DNA of 64,000 bases from Opitutaceae bacterium EW11 (GTDB lineage: Bacteria > Verrucomicrobiota > Verrucomicrobiia > Opitutales > Opitutaceae): contig QAYY01000010.1 in assembly GCA_003054665.1 (NCBI GenBank), positions 417,933 through 481,932 on the forward strand. The letters run 5' to 3'. The translations under genes and the position numbers were made by a program. Of this stretch, positions 1-8,361 are shown piece by piece (the stretch's first letter is position 1; the number at the start of each line of letters is the position of its first letter). The notes below the pieces were generated by a model that was not told where the DNA came from, made no database searches, and saw nothing but the letters and a program-made list of their open reading frames with translations.

Positions 1-71
1 AACAGCCGCGACGCGGCGCCCGGCGCCTCGTCCACCTGGGGGGAATCGGAGTTGGTGGCAGAATCGTTCAC
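1..71 (-). CDS. Possible start of yidD (membrane protein insertion efficiency factor), cut by the left edge
   Basis: A GTG codon at 71-69 overlaps the TGA stop of rnpA (GTGA), and the frame stays open for 23 codons to the window edge. The visible residues begin MNDSATNSDSPQ, a hydrophilic leader with no diagnostic motif. The call rests on position: rpmH-rnpA-yidD-yidC is the usual bacterial order, and an overlapping start after rnpA is common. It could also be another small gene; only sequence to the left of the window would tell. Confidence 0.35.
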   Translation of the reverse strand, partial: MNDSATNSDSPQVDEAPGAASRL

Positions 72-472
72 GGTTTTGGAGCGAAAAGGCGCTGGCAGGC
101 GTCGACGAATCTCCGTTCAATTTCGGAGTATTCCAGCCGGTTCAGCGAATTCCGCGCGACCATCAGCAAATCACAATCGGGCGGAACCAGCGTCTGGTTT
201 TTCCGGAAAACCTCCCGCATCCGGCGCTTCGCGCGGTTCCGCAGGACGGCGCACCCGACCGCCGCGGTCGAAGCAACGACACAGACGCGGGCAACGACAG
301 GCGTGGCAACGGACGAATCGACGATACCCGAAGGGGCGGCGGCGCGTTCCGGAATACCCGGTCGCCGATGACACCAAAGCGTGAAGCCGCCGCAATCGAT
401 GCGACGGCCTCGTTCTCGCGCCGTGCGAATATCCAGCTGCCGACGCAATCGCTGCTCGGCGCGGAAACGCAT
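68..472 (-). CDS. rnpA: Ribonuclease P protein component
   Basis: This 134-residue basic protein is the protein subunit of RNase P, which helps the catalytic RNA bind and cut the 5' leader of pre-tRNAs. The family signature RNRAKRRMRE is at about residues 78-87, preceded by a hydrophobic beta-strand (VARVCVVAS) as in the RnpA fold. The N-terminus MRFRAEQRLRR matches the usual opening helix, and the ATG at 472-470 gives a normal family length. It lies 34 bp downstream of rpmH on the same strand, the conserved rpmH-rnpA arrangement, so both are probably read from the promoter in front of rpmH. Confidence 0.93.
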   Translation of the reverse strand: MRFRAEQRLRRQLDIRTARERGRRIDCGGFTLWCHRRPGIPERAAAPSGIVDSSVATPVVARVCVVASTAAVGCAVLRNRAKRRMREVFRKNQTLVPPDCDLLMVARNSLNRLEYSEIERRFVDACQRLFAPKP

Positions 473-506
473 GGCAATTCAGACGCGCACCGGACGGTGC
501 GCCAGG

Positions 507-644
507 TTAGACGACGGTCAGGCGTTTCCGGCCTTTGCGACGACGGGAGGCGATAACCTTGCGGCCGCCTTTGGTGGACATCCGGGCGCGGAAGCCGATT
601 TTGCGGGCGCGCTTTTTGCGGTGTGGGCGAAATGTCGGTTGCAT
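507..644 (-). CDS. rpmH: 50S ribosomal protein L34
   Basis: This 45-residue, extremely Arg/Lys-rich protein is L34 of the large ribosomal subunit. It starts [20 protein letters not shown] and continues with the hallmark [21 protein letters not shown]. The ATG at 644-642 gives the canonical length; the reading frame could open further upstream but that extension is not L34-like. It is followed by rnpA 34 bp downstream. A promoter-like TTGACA is about 50 bp upstream of the start codon. Confidence 0.97.
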   Translation of the reverse strand: MQPTFRPHRKKRARKIGFRARMSTKGGRKVIASRRRKGRKRLTVV

Positions 645-669
645 ATCTAAAGTCGAAAAAGAGTTGAGA

Positions 670-698
670 GATACACCGGACGCCCTCGCAGGTGTCAA
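670..698 (-). promoter_or_regulatory. Predicted sigma-70 type promoter for rpmH-rnpA
   Basis: On the minus strand a perfect -35 hexamer TTGACA (698-693) is followed after 17 bp by TGTATC (675-670), a partial match to TATAAT. Transcription would start near 663, leaving a leader of about 20 nt before the rpmH ATG. The -35 and spacing are good; the -10 is weak. Confidence 0.45.
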
Positions 699-905
699 GG
701 CCCGGATTTTTGCGGCTAATCGGCCTTAGCAGCCGGGAGCGTCAGCCGGCTGGATCGGAGCCCCCAGCGACTCGGCAGATCAATGTGCTGCCCCGGAGAC
801 CCTGCGAGGCAGCCCGGCACTGGGACAGGGCATCCCGCGTGGAGAATCCTCCTGTCCGATTTTCCGCACGCTTGGCGAATCGCGAAGAAACCGTAGCTTG
901 GCGCC

Positions 906-2288
906 ATGCGTACGTGGTGCTCGGCGTTTCTGATCGCGGCGGCAGCTTTGACTCAGGCCCAACCACCGCCGATGACGCCACCCGCTCCTGCCGTGCGGGA
1001 TCCGGACATCGATCGAATCGTGGCGGAGATTTCGCCCCAGGCCATCGAAGCCACTGTTCGCACCTTGGTGGGTTTCCAAACGCGACACACACTGTCCGAC
1101 TCCAACGATCCGAAGCAGGGCATCGGCGCCGCCCGAAACTGGATCCAGGCGGAGTTCGAACGCATGAGTCAGGAATCCGGCGGACGCCTCCAGGTCGAGC
1201 TGGACCGCTTCACCCAGCGCCCCTCGCCGCCGCGCATCCCGCGGCATACGGAAGTCGTGAATGTGGTCGCCACCTTGCCTGGCCGACAGGCGGAATCGAA
1301 AGACCGCATTTATGTCGTGAGCGCGCACTACGATTCTCGCGCCACCGCCCCCAACGACGCCGATTCGGCCGCTCCGGGTGCGGACGACGACGCGTCCGGC
1401 GTGGCAGCCATGCTCGAGTTGGCGCGCGTGATGTCGAAGCGGGATTTCGACGCCACGATCGTGTTCATGGCCGTGGCCGCGGAAGAACAGGGTTTGCAGG
1501 GCGCGCGCCATTGGGCGGAGAACGCTCGCGACCGGAAACGCGACATCGCAGGCATGATCACCAATGACATCGTCGGCAGCCCGGTCGCCGCCGACGGTAC
1601 GGTATCGCGCAACGTCGTGAGGCTTTTCGCCGAGGGCGTTCCGCCGCAGAAAAACCTCCCGGAAGCCGACCTCACCCAGATCAAGACGGGGGGAGAAAAC
1701 GACTTCCCTCCCCGCCAGCTCGCCCGCGCGATCCGCGGCGCCGCGGAGCTTTACGTGCCGCACATGACGGTGCGGGTCGTGTATCGGCGCGATCGCTACC
1801 TGCGCGGCGGCGACCATGCGGCTTTTCTCGACGCCGGCTTCCCCGCGGTTCGTTTCACCGAACCGTCCGAGAACTACGCGCACCAGCACCAGGACGTCAG
1901 GGTGGAAGACGGCGTGCAGTACGGCGATCTCCCCGAGTTCGTCGATTTCGCCTACCTGGCCGATGTCGCCCGCGTGAATGCCGCCGCACTGGCGACCCTC
2001 GCCCGGGCTCCAGCCTCTCCGGATAACGTCGAGGTGGAAACCGCGCGGCTCGAGAACGACACCGAACTCTCGTGGTCCGCCAACCGCGAACCCGATCTCG
2101 CCGGCTACCGGATCGTGTGGCGGGAGACCACGGCACCTTTCTGGGAACAAGCCGTCGACGTGGGCGTCGTGACGAAGTACATCGTCAAGGGGCTCTCGAA
2201 AGACGATGTTGTCTTTGGTGTGGAGGCGGTGGATACAGCTGGGCACGCCAGCCCGGCCGTCTATCCGAAGCCTTACCGGCCCCGCTGA
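906..2288 (+). CDS. Secreted M28-family zinc aminopeptidase with C-terminal FN3-like domain
   Basis: This 460-residue protein has a short signal peptide (about residues 1-18) and an M28 di-zinc peptidase core. The metal and catalytic residues are visible: His141 in SAHYDS, Asp160 in GADDDASG, Glu193-Glu194 in AAEEQGL, Asp221 in TNDIVG, and a late His in RGGDHAAF. Residues from about 373 to the end (ELSWSANREPDLAGYRIVWR...) look like a fibronectin type III fold, often appended to secreted peptidases. It probably trims N-terminal residues from peptides in the periplasm or outside the cell. The exact substrate cannot be read from the sequence. It stands alone and divergent from rpmH. Confidence 0.88.
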   Translation: MRTWCSAFLIAAAALTQAQPPPMTPPAPAVRDPDIDRIVAEISPQAIEATVRTLVGFQTRHTLSDSNDPKQGIGAARNWIQAEFERMSQESGGRLQVELDRFTQRPSPPRIPRHTEVVNVVATLPGRQAESKDRIYVVSAHYDSRATAPNDADSAAPGADDDASGVAAMLELARVMSKRDFDATIVFMAVAAEEQGLQGARHWAENARDRKRDIAGMITNDIVGSPVAADGTVSRNVVRLFAEGVPPQKNLPEADLTQIKTGGENDFPPRQLARAIRGAAELYVPHMTVRVVYRRDRYLRGGDHAAFLDAGFPAVRFTEPSENYAHQHQDVRVEDGVQYGDLPEFVDFAYLADVARVNAAALATLARAPASPDNVEVETARLENDTELSWSANREPDLAGYRIVWRETTAPFWEQAVDVGVVTKYIVKGLSKDDVVFGVEAVDTAGHASPAVYPKPYRPR

Positions 2289-2329
2289 GTCCAATCCCAT
2301 CGGCAGCCCTCGTTTCTTTCCCCACTCCC

Positions 2330-2767
2330 ATGCGCATCGCGGTGTTTTCCGACACACACGACCGTTGCCCGAAAGGCCTGCCAGAACGCATGCGCGAGGC
2401 GGACGAGATTTGGCACCTTGGGGATGTCTGTGATCCCTCCCTGCTGGTCGAGTTCGAACAGCTCGGCCCGCCGCTGCGGGTGGTCCTGGGCAACTGCGAC
2501 AGCTATCCCCGCTGGCCTTTGAAGCTGTCTCTGCAGCGCGAGGGCGTGCGTTTCCACCTCGAGCATATTCCGCCGCTGAAAACACCGACGAACTGCGACG
2601 TGCTCCTGCACGGTCACACTCACGTGCCGCGCGACGACATCGTCGACGGTGTGCGCTGGCTCAATCCGGGCTGCATCACGCGCCCGAATCGAGGAGCGCC
2701 TCCAAGCTGGGCTTGGCTGACCGTCAACGGCGGCCGGGTCGAGCGTTGGGAATTGATGCGCGCCTGA
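2330..2767 (+). CDS. YfcE/MJ0936-type metallophosphoesterase
   Basis: This 145-residue calcineurin-like phosphodiesterase carries all metal-binding blocks in order: SDTHD (7-11), HLGDVCD, GNCD, LLHGHTH and a final NPGC. The family hydrolyses phosphodiesters such as bis-p-nitrophenyl phosphate in vitro with Mn2+; natural substrates are mostly unknown. The start is the ATG at 2330, which places MRIAVFSDTHD at the N-terminus as in relatives; the frame is open further upstream but there it overlaps the peptidase gene. It begins 41 bp after the peptidase stop and may be co-transcribed with it. Confidence 0.85.
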   Translation: MRIAVFSDTHDRCPKGLPERMREADEIWHLGDVCDPSLLVEFEQLGPPLRVVLGNCDSYPRWPLKLSLQREGVRFHLEHIPPLKTPTNCDVLLHGHTHVPRDDIVDGVRWLNPGCITRPNRGAPPSWAWLTVNGGRVERWELMRA

Positions 2768-2799
2768 CGCGTTGGCATCGCCGCTGCTCGTCTCGGTGC

Positions 2800-3333
2800 A
2801 TGCACCGCCTGGTTTCCCTCACCGCCCCGGTTTCGCCGGATGACTTGGCGGCGCTCGTGCGCTTGCTTGCCGCCTGCGTGGAAGGAGGAGCTTCCATCGG
2901 ATTCATGGCGCCGCTCGCACCGCCTGAAGCGGAAGCGTACTGGCGAAAGGTGATCGCGGACCTTCCTGCCGGAATACGCCGCATCCTGGTGGCTCGCGAC
3001 AACGCCACAGGCGAAATCATCGGCTCGGCCCAGCTCGCTTTCGAAACCCGCGCCAACGGCCGCCATCGGGCCGAAGTGCAAAAAGTCATGGTGCTGCCCT
3101 CCCGTCGAAGGCAGGGCATCGCGGCCGGTCTGATGGCCGGGTTGGAACACGCCGCCCGCGAGCGCAACGTGACGCTCCTCTTTTTGGATACGAGCGAAGG
3201 GCGTGGCGGCGCACGTGCGTTCTACGAAACCCTGGGATATCGCTATGCCGGCGGGATTCCCGGCTATGCCCTGGATCCCGACGGCGCGCCCGCGGCAAAC
3301 GCCATCTTCTACCGCACCCTCGGTCCTGCCTGA
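2800..3333 (+). CDS. GNAT-family N-acetyltransferase
   Basis: This 177-residue protein is a Gcn5-related acetyltransferase. The acetyl-CoA binding motif A is visible as VQKVMVLPSRRRQGIAAGLM (approximate residues 92-111), followed by the C-terminal helix-strand unit (TLLFLDTSEGRGGARAFYETLGY), where RAFYETLGY is the usual motif B ending. Such proteins transfer acetyl from acetyl-CoA to an amine; the acceptor is unknown. It starts 32 bp after the phosphoesterase gene, so the two are likely in one transcript. ATG at 2800 is the only reasonable start. Confidence 0.85.
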   Translation: MHRLVSLTAPVSPDDLAALVRLLAACVEGGASIGFMAPLAPPEAEAYWRKVIADLPAGIRRILVARDNATGEIIGSAQLAFETRANGRHRAEVQKVMVLPSRRRQGIAAGLMAGLEHAARERNVTLLFLDTSEGRGGARAFYETLGYRYAGGIPGYALDPDGAPAANAIFYRTLGPA

Positions 3334-3527
3334 GCACTGCATCGAGCGGACGGCGCTCCGCCGGGGAGCTCGGGCGCAGGCCCTCACGCGACCGCACCGC
3401 TCTCTCGGGGCCGCGGACGTGCCGCGCGAACCGCCGCCCAACGCGTCGGAAGAGCCGCGCTTCCTGTCCGGCAGCCGCTCGGCACGCAGCCGGAACCCGG
3501 CGGTTCGGCCAGAGTTCACATTTCCGC

Positions 3528-4226
3528 ATGAATCCGAGGATTTCGTCTGCCGCCCGCCACCTCTGGGCCAACTGGGTCCGGCCTCTCGGCCTCGCCGCTC
3601 TTGTCGTTCTTCCTCTCAAGTCCGCCGTCGCCGACTGGAACTGGGTGCCGTCGGGTTCGATGCGTCCGACGATTCTCGAGGGAGAGTTGATCGTGGTGAA
3701 CAAACTCGCCTACGACCTGAAGGTTCCATTCACGACCCGGCACCTCGCCGAATGGAGCGATCCGCGCCGCGGCGAAATCGTGGTCTGTTTCTCGCCAAAC
3801 GGAGGAACAAGGCTCGTGAAACGCGTCGTCGGACTGCCGGGCGACCGCATCGTCGTCCGCGGCGCGCAAGTATGGGTGAACGGAGCGCGCGCCGACTACG
3901 GCCCCATCGACAGGCGCTGGTCCGACCATCTCACCGCCAGCGAACACCGCGACGCCGTCGTTGCACAGGAGGCGCTCGGTCTCGTGAGGCATCCCGTCTT
4001 GGTGCGTCCCGAGCATGAACTCTACGCCACGGCTCAAGCTTTCGTCGTCCCGGCCGGGGAATACTTCATGATGGGCGACAACCGCGACCTGAGCTTCGAC
4101 TCCCGCTATTTCGGCTCGGTCCGCCGAGATCAGATTGTCGGCCGGGCTGTCGCCGTCGCGCTTTCGTTCGATCCCGACCACGCTCTCCTTCCGCGCCTCG
4201 ATCGCTGGTTCGGGAAGCTGATGTAG
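3528..4226 (+). CDS. lepB: Signal peptidase I
   Basis: This 232-residue inner-membrane serine protease cleaves signal peptides from exported proteins. A single N-terminal membrane segment (about 19-35) precedes the catalytic Ser44 in WVPSGSMRPT. The general base is Lys98 in RLVKRVVGLPGDR, and box E is MMGDNRDLSFDSRYFG. The spacing fits the S26A family. One membrane span and moderate length make it shorter than E. coli LepB (two spans). Genomes of this kind often carry more than one copy, so it need not be the only signal peptidase. Confidence 0.9.
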   Translation: MNPRISSAARHLWANWVRPLGLAALVVLPLKSAVADWNWVPSGSMRPTILEGELIVVNKLAYDLKVPFTTRHLAEWSDPRRGEIVVCFSPNGGTRLVKRVVGLPGDRIVVRGAQVWVNGARADYGPIDRRWSDHLTASEHRDAVVAQEALGLVRHPVLVRPEHELYATAQAFVVPAGEYFMMGDNRDLSFDSRYFGSVRRDQIVGRAVAVALSFDPDHALLPRLDRWFGKLM

Positions 4227-4268
4227 AAACGGCCGAGGACCGTGGCCGCCATCCCGCGCTTTCTCGAA

Positions 4269-5345
4269 TCAGCCGAACAGATCCAACTGAACGCCGCCCG
4301 GCCGGCGAAAGTGCTCCGCCGAAAGCTCGCGCGGATCTTCGTTCAAACGGAGCCGGCGGGCGGTCACTTTGAAGAGATCGTTGAGTTGCGCGGCGAAGAT
4401 CCCCTCGCCTTTGAAGCGGGAGTACCACTCCGCCGACGAGAGTTTTCCGCCCCGGAGGTCCTTCAAACGCGAAAGGACGCGTTCTTTCTTTCCCGGTTCG
4501 TGCGTATCCAGCCAATGGATAAAAACGTCCTTCACCGAATAGGGCAATCGCAGGAGGATGTACCCTCCCCGTGTCGCCCCGGCCTCGGCCGCCGCCTCGA
4601 GGATCGACGGCAACTCGTGGTCGGTCAGCCCGGGGATGACGGGAGCCATCATGACTCCGACGGGCACGCCGGCTTTGGCCAGCTCCCGAATCGCCGCCAA
4701 CCGGTACTGCGGACGCGACGCGCGGGGCTCGAGCCGGCCGGCGAGATCGGCGTCGAGCGTGGTGATCGTCAAGAAAACGGACGCCCCGTTGAAATGGGCC
4801 AGCTCTGACAGCACATCGATGTCTCGCGTGACGAGATGGTTTTTCGTGATCAGGCCGACCGGATTCCTGAACTCCGCCAACACCTGCAGGCATTTCCGAG
4901 TGAGCTGGAATTGCCGTTCCGCCGGCTGATAGCAGTCCGTCACGCCGCTCATCCCGATTGGCTGCGGCTCCCATTTCGGGGACGACAGTTCTTTCCGCAG
5001 CAGGTCGGGAGCGTGGACCTTCACCATGATCTTCGTCTCGAAGTCGATGCCGCTGCCCATCCCGAGATACTCGTGATAGGGCCGGGCATAGCAGTAAGCG
5101 CAGCCGTGCTCGCAGCCGCGATACGCGTTGAGACCATAGCGGTAGGGCTGCACGTCAGGGCTGTCGTTCCGTACCAAGATCGACTGCGACGCGTCCGTGA
5201 GAAACTGAGTGCGCGGGTCCGGGCGCTCCTCCGGCGGGCAATCGGGATCCGCCGTGACAATCAGCCGCTCGAAGCGATTGTGCGGATTGAAATCCGCACC
5301 CCGACCGCGCAACGGCGCCGGCATAGACTGGCCCTGAAAAGGCAT
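4269..5345 (-). CDS. PA0069-family radical SAM protein (SplB/COG1533-like)
   Basis: This 358-residue radical SAM protein has the cluster motif CEHGCAYC with Cys78, Cys82 and Cys85 in the family spacing CxxxCxxC, followed by a TIM-barrel pattern (GVTDCYQPAER, ITKNHLVTRD, VGVMMAPVIPGLTD). It belongs to the same superfamily as spore photoproduct lyase, the thymine-dimer repair enzyme, but members of the PA0069 subfamily are of unproven function. The start ATG at 5345 lies 11 bp downstream of a perfect LexA-like dyad (5357-5370), which suggests DNA-damage induction and so a DNA-related role. It converges on signal peptidase I. Confidence 0.85.
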   Translation of the reverse strand: MPFQGQSMPAPLRGRGADFNPHNRFERLIVTADPDCPPEERPDPRTQFLTDASQSILVRNDSPDVQPYRYGLNAYRGCEHGCAYCYARPYHEYLGMGSGIDFETKIMVKVHAPDLLRKELSSPKWEPQPIGMSGVTDCYQPAERQFQLTRKCLQVLAEFRNPVGLITKNHLVTRDIDVLSELAHFNGASVFLTITTLDADLAGRLEPRASRPQYRLAAIRELAKAGVPVGVMMAPVIPGLTDHELPSILEAAAEAGATRGGYILLRLPYSVKDVFIHWLDTHEPGKKERVLSRLKDLRGGKLSSAEWYSRFKGEGIFAAQLNDLFKVTARRLRLNEDPRELSAEHFRRPGGVQLDLFG

Positions 5346-5355
5346 CGCTCAAATA

Positions 5356-5371
5356 GTGTTCAAATGAACAC
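5356..5371. promoter_or_regulatory. Candidate LexA (SOS) operator
   Basis: GTGTTCAAATGAACAC is a perfect inverted repeat (7-bp arms, 2-bp centre) containing TGTTC-AAAT-GAACA. This equals the TGTTC-N4-GAACA motif I recall for verrucomicrobial LexA. It sits just upstream of the radical SAM gene start at 5345, a position where binding would block transcription, and also lies in the divergent region shared with the TPR gene at 5544. I saw no second exact copy in the window. Confidence 0.65.
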
Positions 5372-5543
5372 ATCGACGCAACCCTCGGCGAACGATCCGC
5401 AGGGCTTTTTCTCCCGGCAGCCGGCCAGGAGCCGAACGGAAGTTCACGTTTGGAAGTTGCCGACGAGCGTGTGACCATCGCAAGCGTCGCCTCTCCAAAG
5501 CCTGTGGCACCCTGCCACCTTCGCCTTGTCGCATTTCACCCGC

Positions 5544-6428
5544 ATGATGCTCCGCTTCCTTCTCCTCGCCTGCCTGCTTCTCGCTGCACCTCTCGGACTT
5601 CGCGCCATCCCGGCGGGAGACGCAGACGGAACCCTGAAAGCCCTCGTCGCCCGTCAGAACAAACTCTTCGCCGAAGCAGAAAAGCAGGGCGACCAGCTCG
5701 ATCAGGACAACTTCCGCTCGCAGCTCCAGCAGCTCTGCAACGACTACGACGTCCTCTTGCGCGACTATCCTAAACTCGCCGCGGGTTTCGTCGCTTACGG
5801 CATGCTCCTCAACAAAGTGGACATGCGAAAAGAGGCGGCGGAGATGTTTCTTCAGGCGAACAGAATCGATAAGAACATCCCGCTGGTGAAGAATCAGCTC
5901 GGCAACTACCTCGCCGAGGAGGGCAAGCCCCTCGAGGCGGTGAACTACTATCTCTCCGCGATCCAGCTCGAGCCGAAGGAGCCGCTGTACCACTACCAGC
6001 TCGGAACCCTGCTCACGGAGGCTCGCGACGATTTCCTGAAGAGCGGCCAGTGGACGCGCGAGACCCTCGACAAGGCCATGCACGAAGGTTTCCGGCAAGC
6101 GATGGAGCTCTCGCCGGGCAGCGTCACCTACGCGTACCGGTACGGGGAATCGTTCTACGATCTCGAACATCCGGACTGGGATGAGGCGCTGGAATTCTGG
6201 AGAGCGCTTGAGCTGAAGGTGAATCCGGGGGTGGAAAAGCAGACCATCCGTCTCCACGAAGCGAATATCTTGATCAAAGAGGACAAGATCGATCAGGCGA
6301 AAGACCTGATGGCCACGGTCACGGAACCGGTGCTGCAGAAACAAAAGCAAAAGCTGATCGATCAGCTGCCGAAGCCGAAGGCCGAGGTTGAGAAAAAACC
6401 GGCGCCCGCGGTTCCGGAGAAGAAATAA
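5544..6428 (+). CDS. Exported tetratricopeptide-repeat protein
   Basis: This 294-residue protein starts with a clear signal peptide (MMLRFLLLACLLLAAPLG, cut after about residue 22). It then carries TPR-like helical pairs, for example LAAGFVAYGMLLNKVDMRKE, VKNQLGNYLAEEGKPLEAVN and LYHYQLGTLLTEARDD. The C-terminus is a short Lys/Pro/Glu tail. TPR arrays bind other proteins; the partner is unknown. A TTG at 5526 is an alternative start, but the two ATGs at 5544/5547 open directly into the signal peptide. It is divergent from the radical SAM gene. Confidence 0.75.
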   Translation: MMLRFLLLACLLLAAPLGLRAIPAGDADGTLKALVARQNKLFAEAEKQGDQLDQDNFRSQLQQLCNDYDVLLRDYPKLAAGFVAYGMLLNKVDMRKEAAEMFLQANRIDKNIPLVKNQLGNYLAEEGKPLEAVNYYLSAIQLEPKEPLYHYQLGTLLTEARDDFLKSGQWTRETLDKAMHEGFRQAMELSPGSVTYAYRYGESFYDLEHPDWDEALEFWRALELKVNPGVEKQTIRLHEANILIKEDKIDQAKDLMATVTEPVLQKQKQKLIDQLPKPKAEVEKKPAPAVPEKK

Positions 6429-6553
6429 AACCCGTTCGCCGAGAGCGCCGAGGAGACAGCCAGAATGCGCGCGTCGGCAGCCGCATTCGGCCCCGCTTTC
6501 CGTGGGTTTTCCTTTCCCTGGCTGAGCCGGAGCGGCTAAGACCTTCCCAACAC

Positions 6554-7363
6554 ATGTCTTGGTTCAACAAGCTCGAGCGGAAGCTCGAACCCATCGCCAT
6601 CACCAACATCACGCTGTATTTGGTGATCGGCCAAACATTCGTCTATTTGGCGAAGATGTTCCGCCTCCTGGATGAGAGGCAACTCTGGTTGGTGCCAGTG
6701 CTCGTGACGCACGGGCAGATCTGGAGATTGGGCACTTTCGTATTCGTTCCGGAGCCAACCCATTGGGCATTGGTCGCCTTCATGCTGTATTTCTTCTACT
6801 TCATCGGAAGCGCGATGGAAGCAGCATGGGGAACCCTACGCTACAACCTGTTCCTTCTGGTCGGATACTTGCTCACTGTCGGGGCTGCGTTCGTCACGCC
6901 GAATATGGCAGCAACGAACCTATTCGTCGGCTTGGCGGTGTTTCTAGCCTTCGCATACCTGAACCCCGACTACGAGATCCTCGTCTTCTTCATTCTGCCA
7001 GTGAAGATGAAGTGGCTTGCTCTGCTCGACTGCCTGTATCTCGCGTATACGTTTGCCATCGGAGATTTCGGAACCCGCCTCGCCGTTATCGCGGGCGTCG
7101 GCAATTTCCTGATCTTTTTCGCGCGAGACCTCTGGCTCGATCTGCGCACCGGACAACGCCGGATGAAAGCCAACGCGCGCAACGCGGCCAAGAGCGCCGA
7201 GCGCGAGCCGCGCCACCGCTGTTACGTCTGCGGCAAAACGGACATCAGCCATCCCGATCTCGACTTCCGCTACTGCTCGAAATGCGCCGGCGACCAGTGC
7301 TACTGCCCGGAGCACATTCGGAACCACGAGCACGTGCTGACGCCGACGGAGGGCCCCCGTTGA
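6554..7363 (+). CDS. Rhomboid-like membrane protein with C-terminal zinc-binding domain, probably not a protease
   Basis: This 269-residue protein has about six hydrophobic segments between residues 18 and 190, with a rhomboid-like layout (WRLGTFVFVP, WALVAFMLYFFYFIGSAMEAAWG). The catalytic GxSG serine loop and the later His are not present: the corresponding stretch reads NMAATNLFVG. The cytosolic tail has a Cys/His array (CYVC, YCSKC, CYCPEH, HEH), resembling a B-box or zinc-ribbon. It may therefore be a scaffold or ligand-binding pseudo-rhomboid. Its stop codon overlaps the TTG start of prmB (TTGA), so translation is probably coupled. Confidence 0.7.
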   Translation: MSWFNKLERKLEPIAITNITLYLVIGQTFVYLAKMFRLLDERQLWLVPVLVTHGQIWRLGTFVFVPEPTHWALVAFMLYFFYFIGSAMEAAWGTLRYNLFLLVGYLLTVGAAFVTPNMAATNLFVGLAVFLAFAYLNPDYEILVFFILPVKMKWLALLDCLYLAYTFAIGDFGTRLAVIAGVGNFLIFFARDLWLDLRTGQRRMKANARNAAKSAEREPRHRCYVCGKTDISHPDLDFRYCSKCAGDQCYCPEHIRNHEHVLTPTEGPR

Positions 7364-8283
7364 AAGCGAGCGCATCGACGCTCTTCCGCGGCTCGCGCAA
7401 TTTCCGCACGCTGGGAGAGTGGCTAAACCACGCCGTCGCGCTCTACGACCAGCACGGCCTAGCCGTTGGCCAAGTCGCATCCAGCCCGCACGACGAAGCG
7501 CTCTACCTCCTCCTGCGCACGCTCGACCTGCCGCTCGAAAGCCCAGCCAGCGTCCTTCGCCGCAAACTCACCCCAGAGCAAACCGACCAGATCAAGGATG
7601 TGCTTGCGAAGCGGATACTCGACCGCACGCCTGCCGCCTACCTGACGCGCGAGGCCTTTCTGGGGGAATACCGATTCTACGTGGACGAGCGGACCATCAT
7701 TCCGCGCTCGTACTTTCTCGAAATCATCCCCGGCCAGCTGGACGACTGGCTTCCGAAAGACCTTCGTCCAAAGCGCGTCGTCGACGTGTGCACGGGTTCG
7801 GGCTGTCTGGCGGTCCTGCTCGCCCACCATTTCCCGGAAACGAAGGTGGACGCGATCGATCTCTCGGCGGATGCCCTCGCTGTCGCTCAAATCAATGTCG
7901 AGGCGCATGGCTTGGAAGACCGGCTGCGGCTCTTCGAGAGCGACGTTTTCGATTCCGTCCCGCGAGCACGCTACGACGTGATCCTCAGCAATCCGCCGTA
8001 CGAACCTTCGGCTCATGTCGACGCCATGCCGCTCGAATACCACCGGGAACCGCGCATGTCGCTCGACGGCGGCAAAGACGGCCTCGTGATCATCCGCAAG
8101 CTCCTCGCGCAAGCCCGCGAGCGGCTGCAACCGCACGGCATTGTGATGATCGAGGTGGGTGGACTGCGCGAAGCGATGGACAAGGAATTCGCCGCGCTGG
8201 ACCTCCATTGGCTGCACACGCACGACGGCGCCGATTGCGTCTGCGTGATCCACGCCCAGCGGCTGCGCGCCGCAAGAATCTGA
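7360..8283 (+). CDS. prmB: 50S ribosomal protein L3 glutamine methyltransferase
   Basis: This 307-residue SAM-dependent methyltransferase has the VCTGSGC nucleotide loop (143-149), the acidic IDLS after strand 2 and the amide-methylating NPPY signature (211-214). The N-terminal region (RTPAAYLTREAFLGEYRFYV, then VDERTIIPRS) matches PrmB rather than PrmC. It N5-methylates a glutamine of ribosomal protein L3. No ATG precedes the conserved domain in frame near the gene boundary. The TTG at 7360, overlapping the upstream TGA, is the best start. Confidence 0.85.
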   Translation: MKASASTLFRGSRNFRTLGEWLNHAVALYDQHGLAVGQVASSPHDEALYLLLRTLDLPLESPASVLRRKLTPEQTDQIKDVLAKRILDRTPAAYLTREAFLGEYRFYVDERTIIPRSYFLEIIPGQLDDWLPKDLRPKRVVDVCTGSGCLAVLLAHHFPETKVDAIDLSADALAVAQINVEAHGLEDRLRLFESDVFDSVPRARYDVILSNPPYEPSAHVDAMPLEYHREPRMSLDGGKDGLVIIRKLLAQARERLQPHGIVMIEVGGLREAMDKEFAALDLHWLHTHDGADCVCVIHAQRLRAARI

Positions 8284-8361
8284 CGCGTCGCCGGGCGTTC
8301 GCGATCCGAATGCCGCCTGACTGTTTTCCCGGCAGCGTCCGCGCTTGGAGGCGTGCCTAGC

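Noticed and set aside
1..700. Chromosomal origin near rpmH
   Set aside because: No DnaA-box cluster (TTATCCACA-like) or AT-rich unwinding region is visible, and dnaA is not in the window.
780..2585. A 601-codon open frame on the minus strand opposite the M28 peptidase
   Set aside because: The peptidase has all metal ligands in frame; the opposite frame has no domain and arises from high GC.
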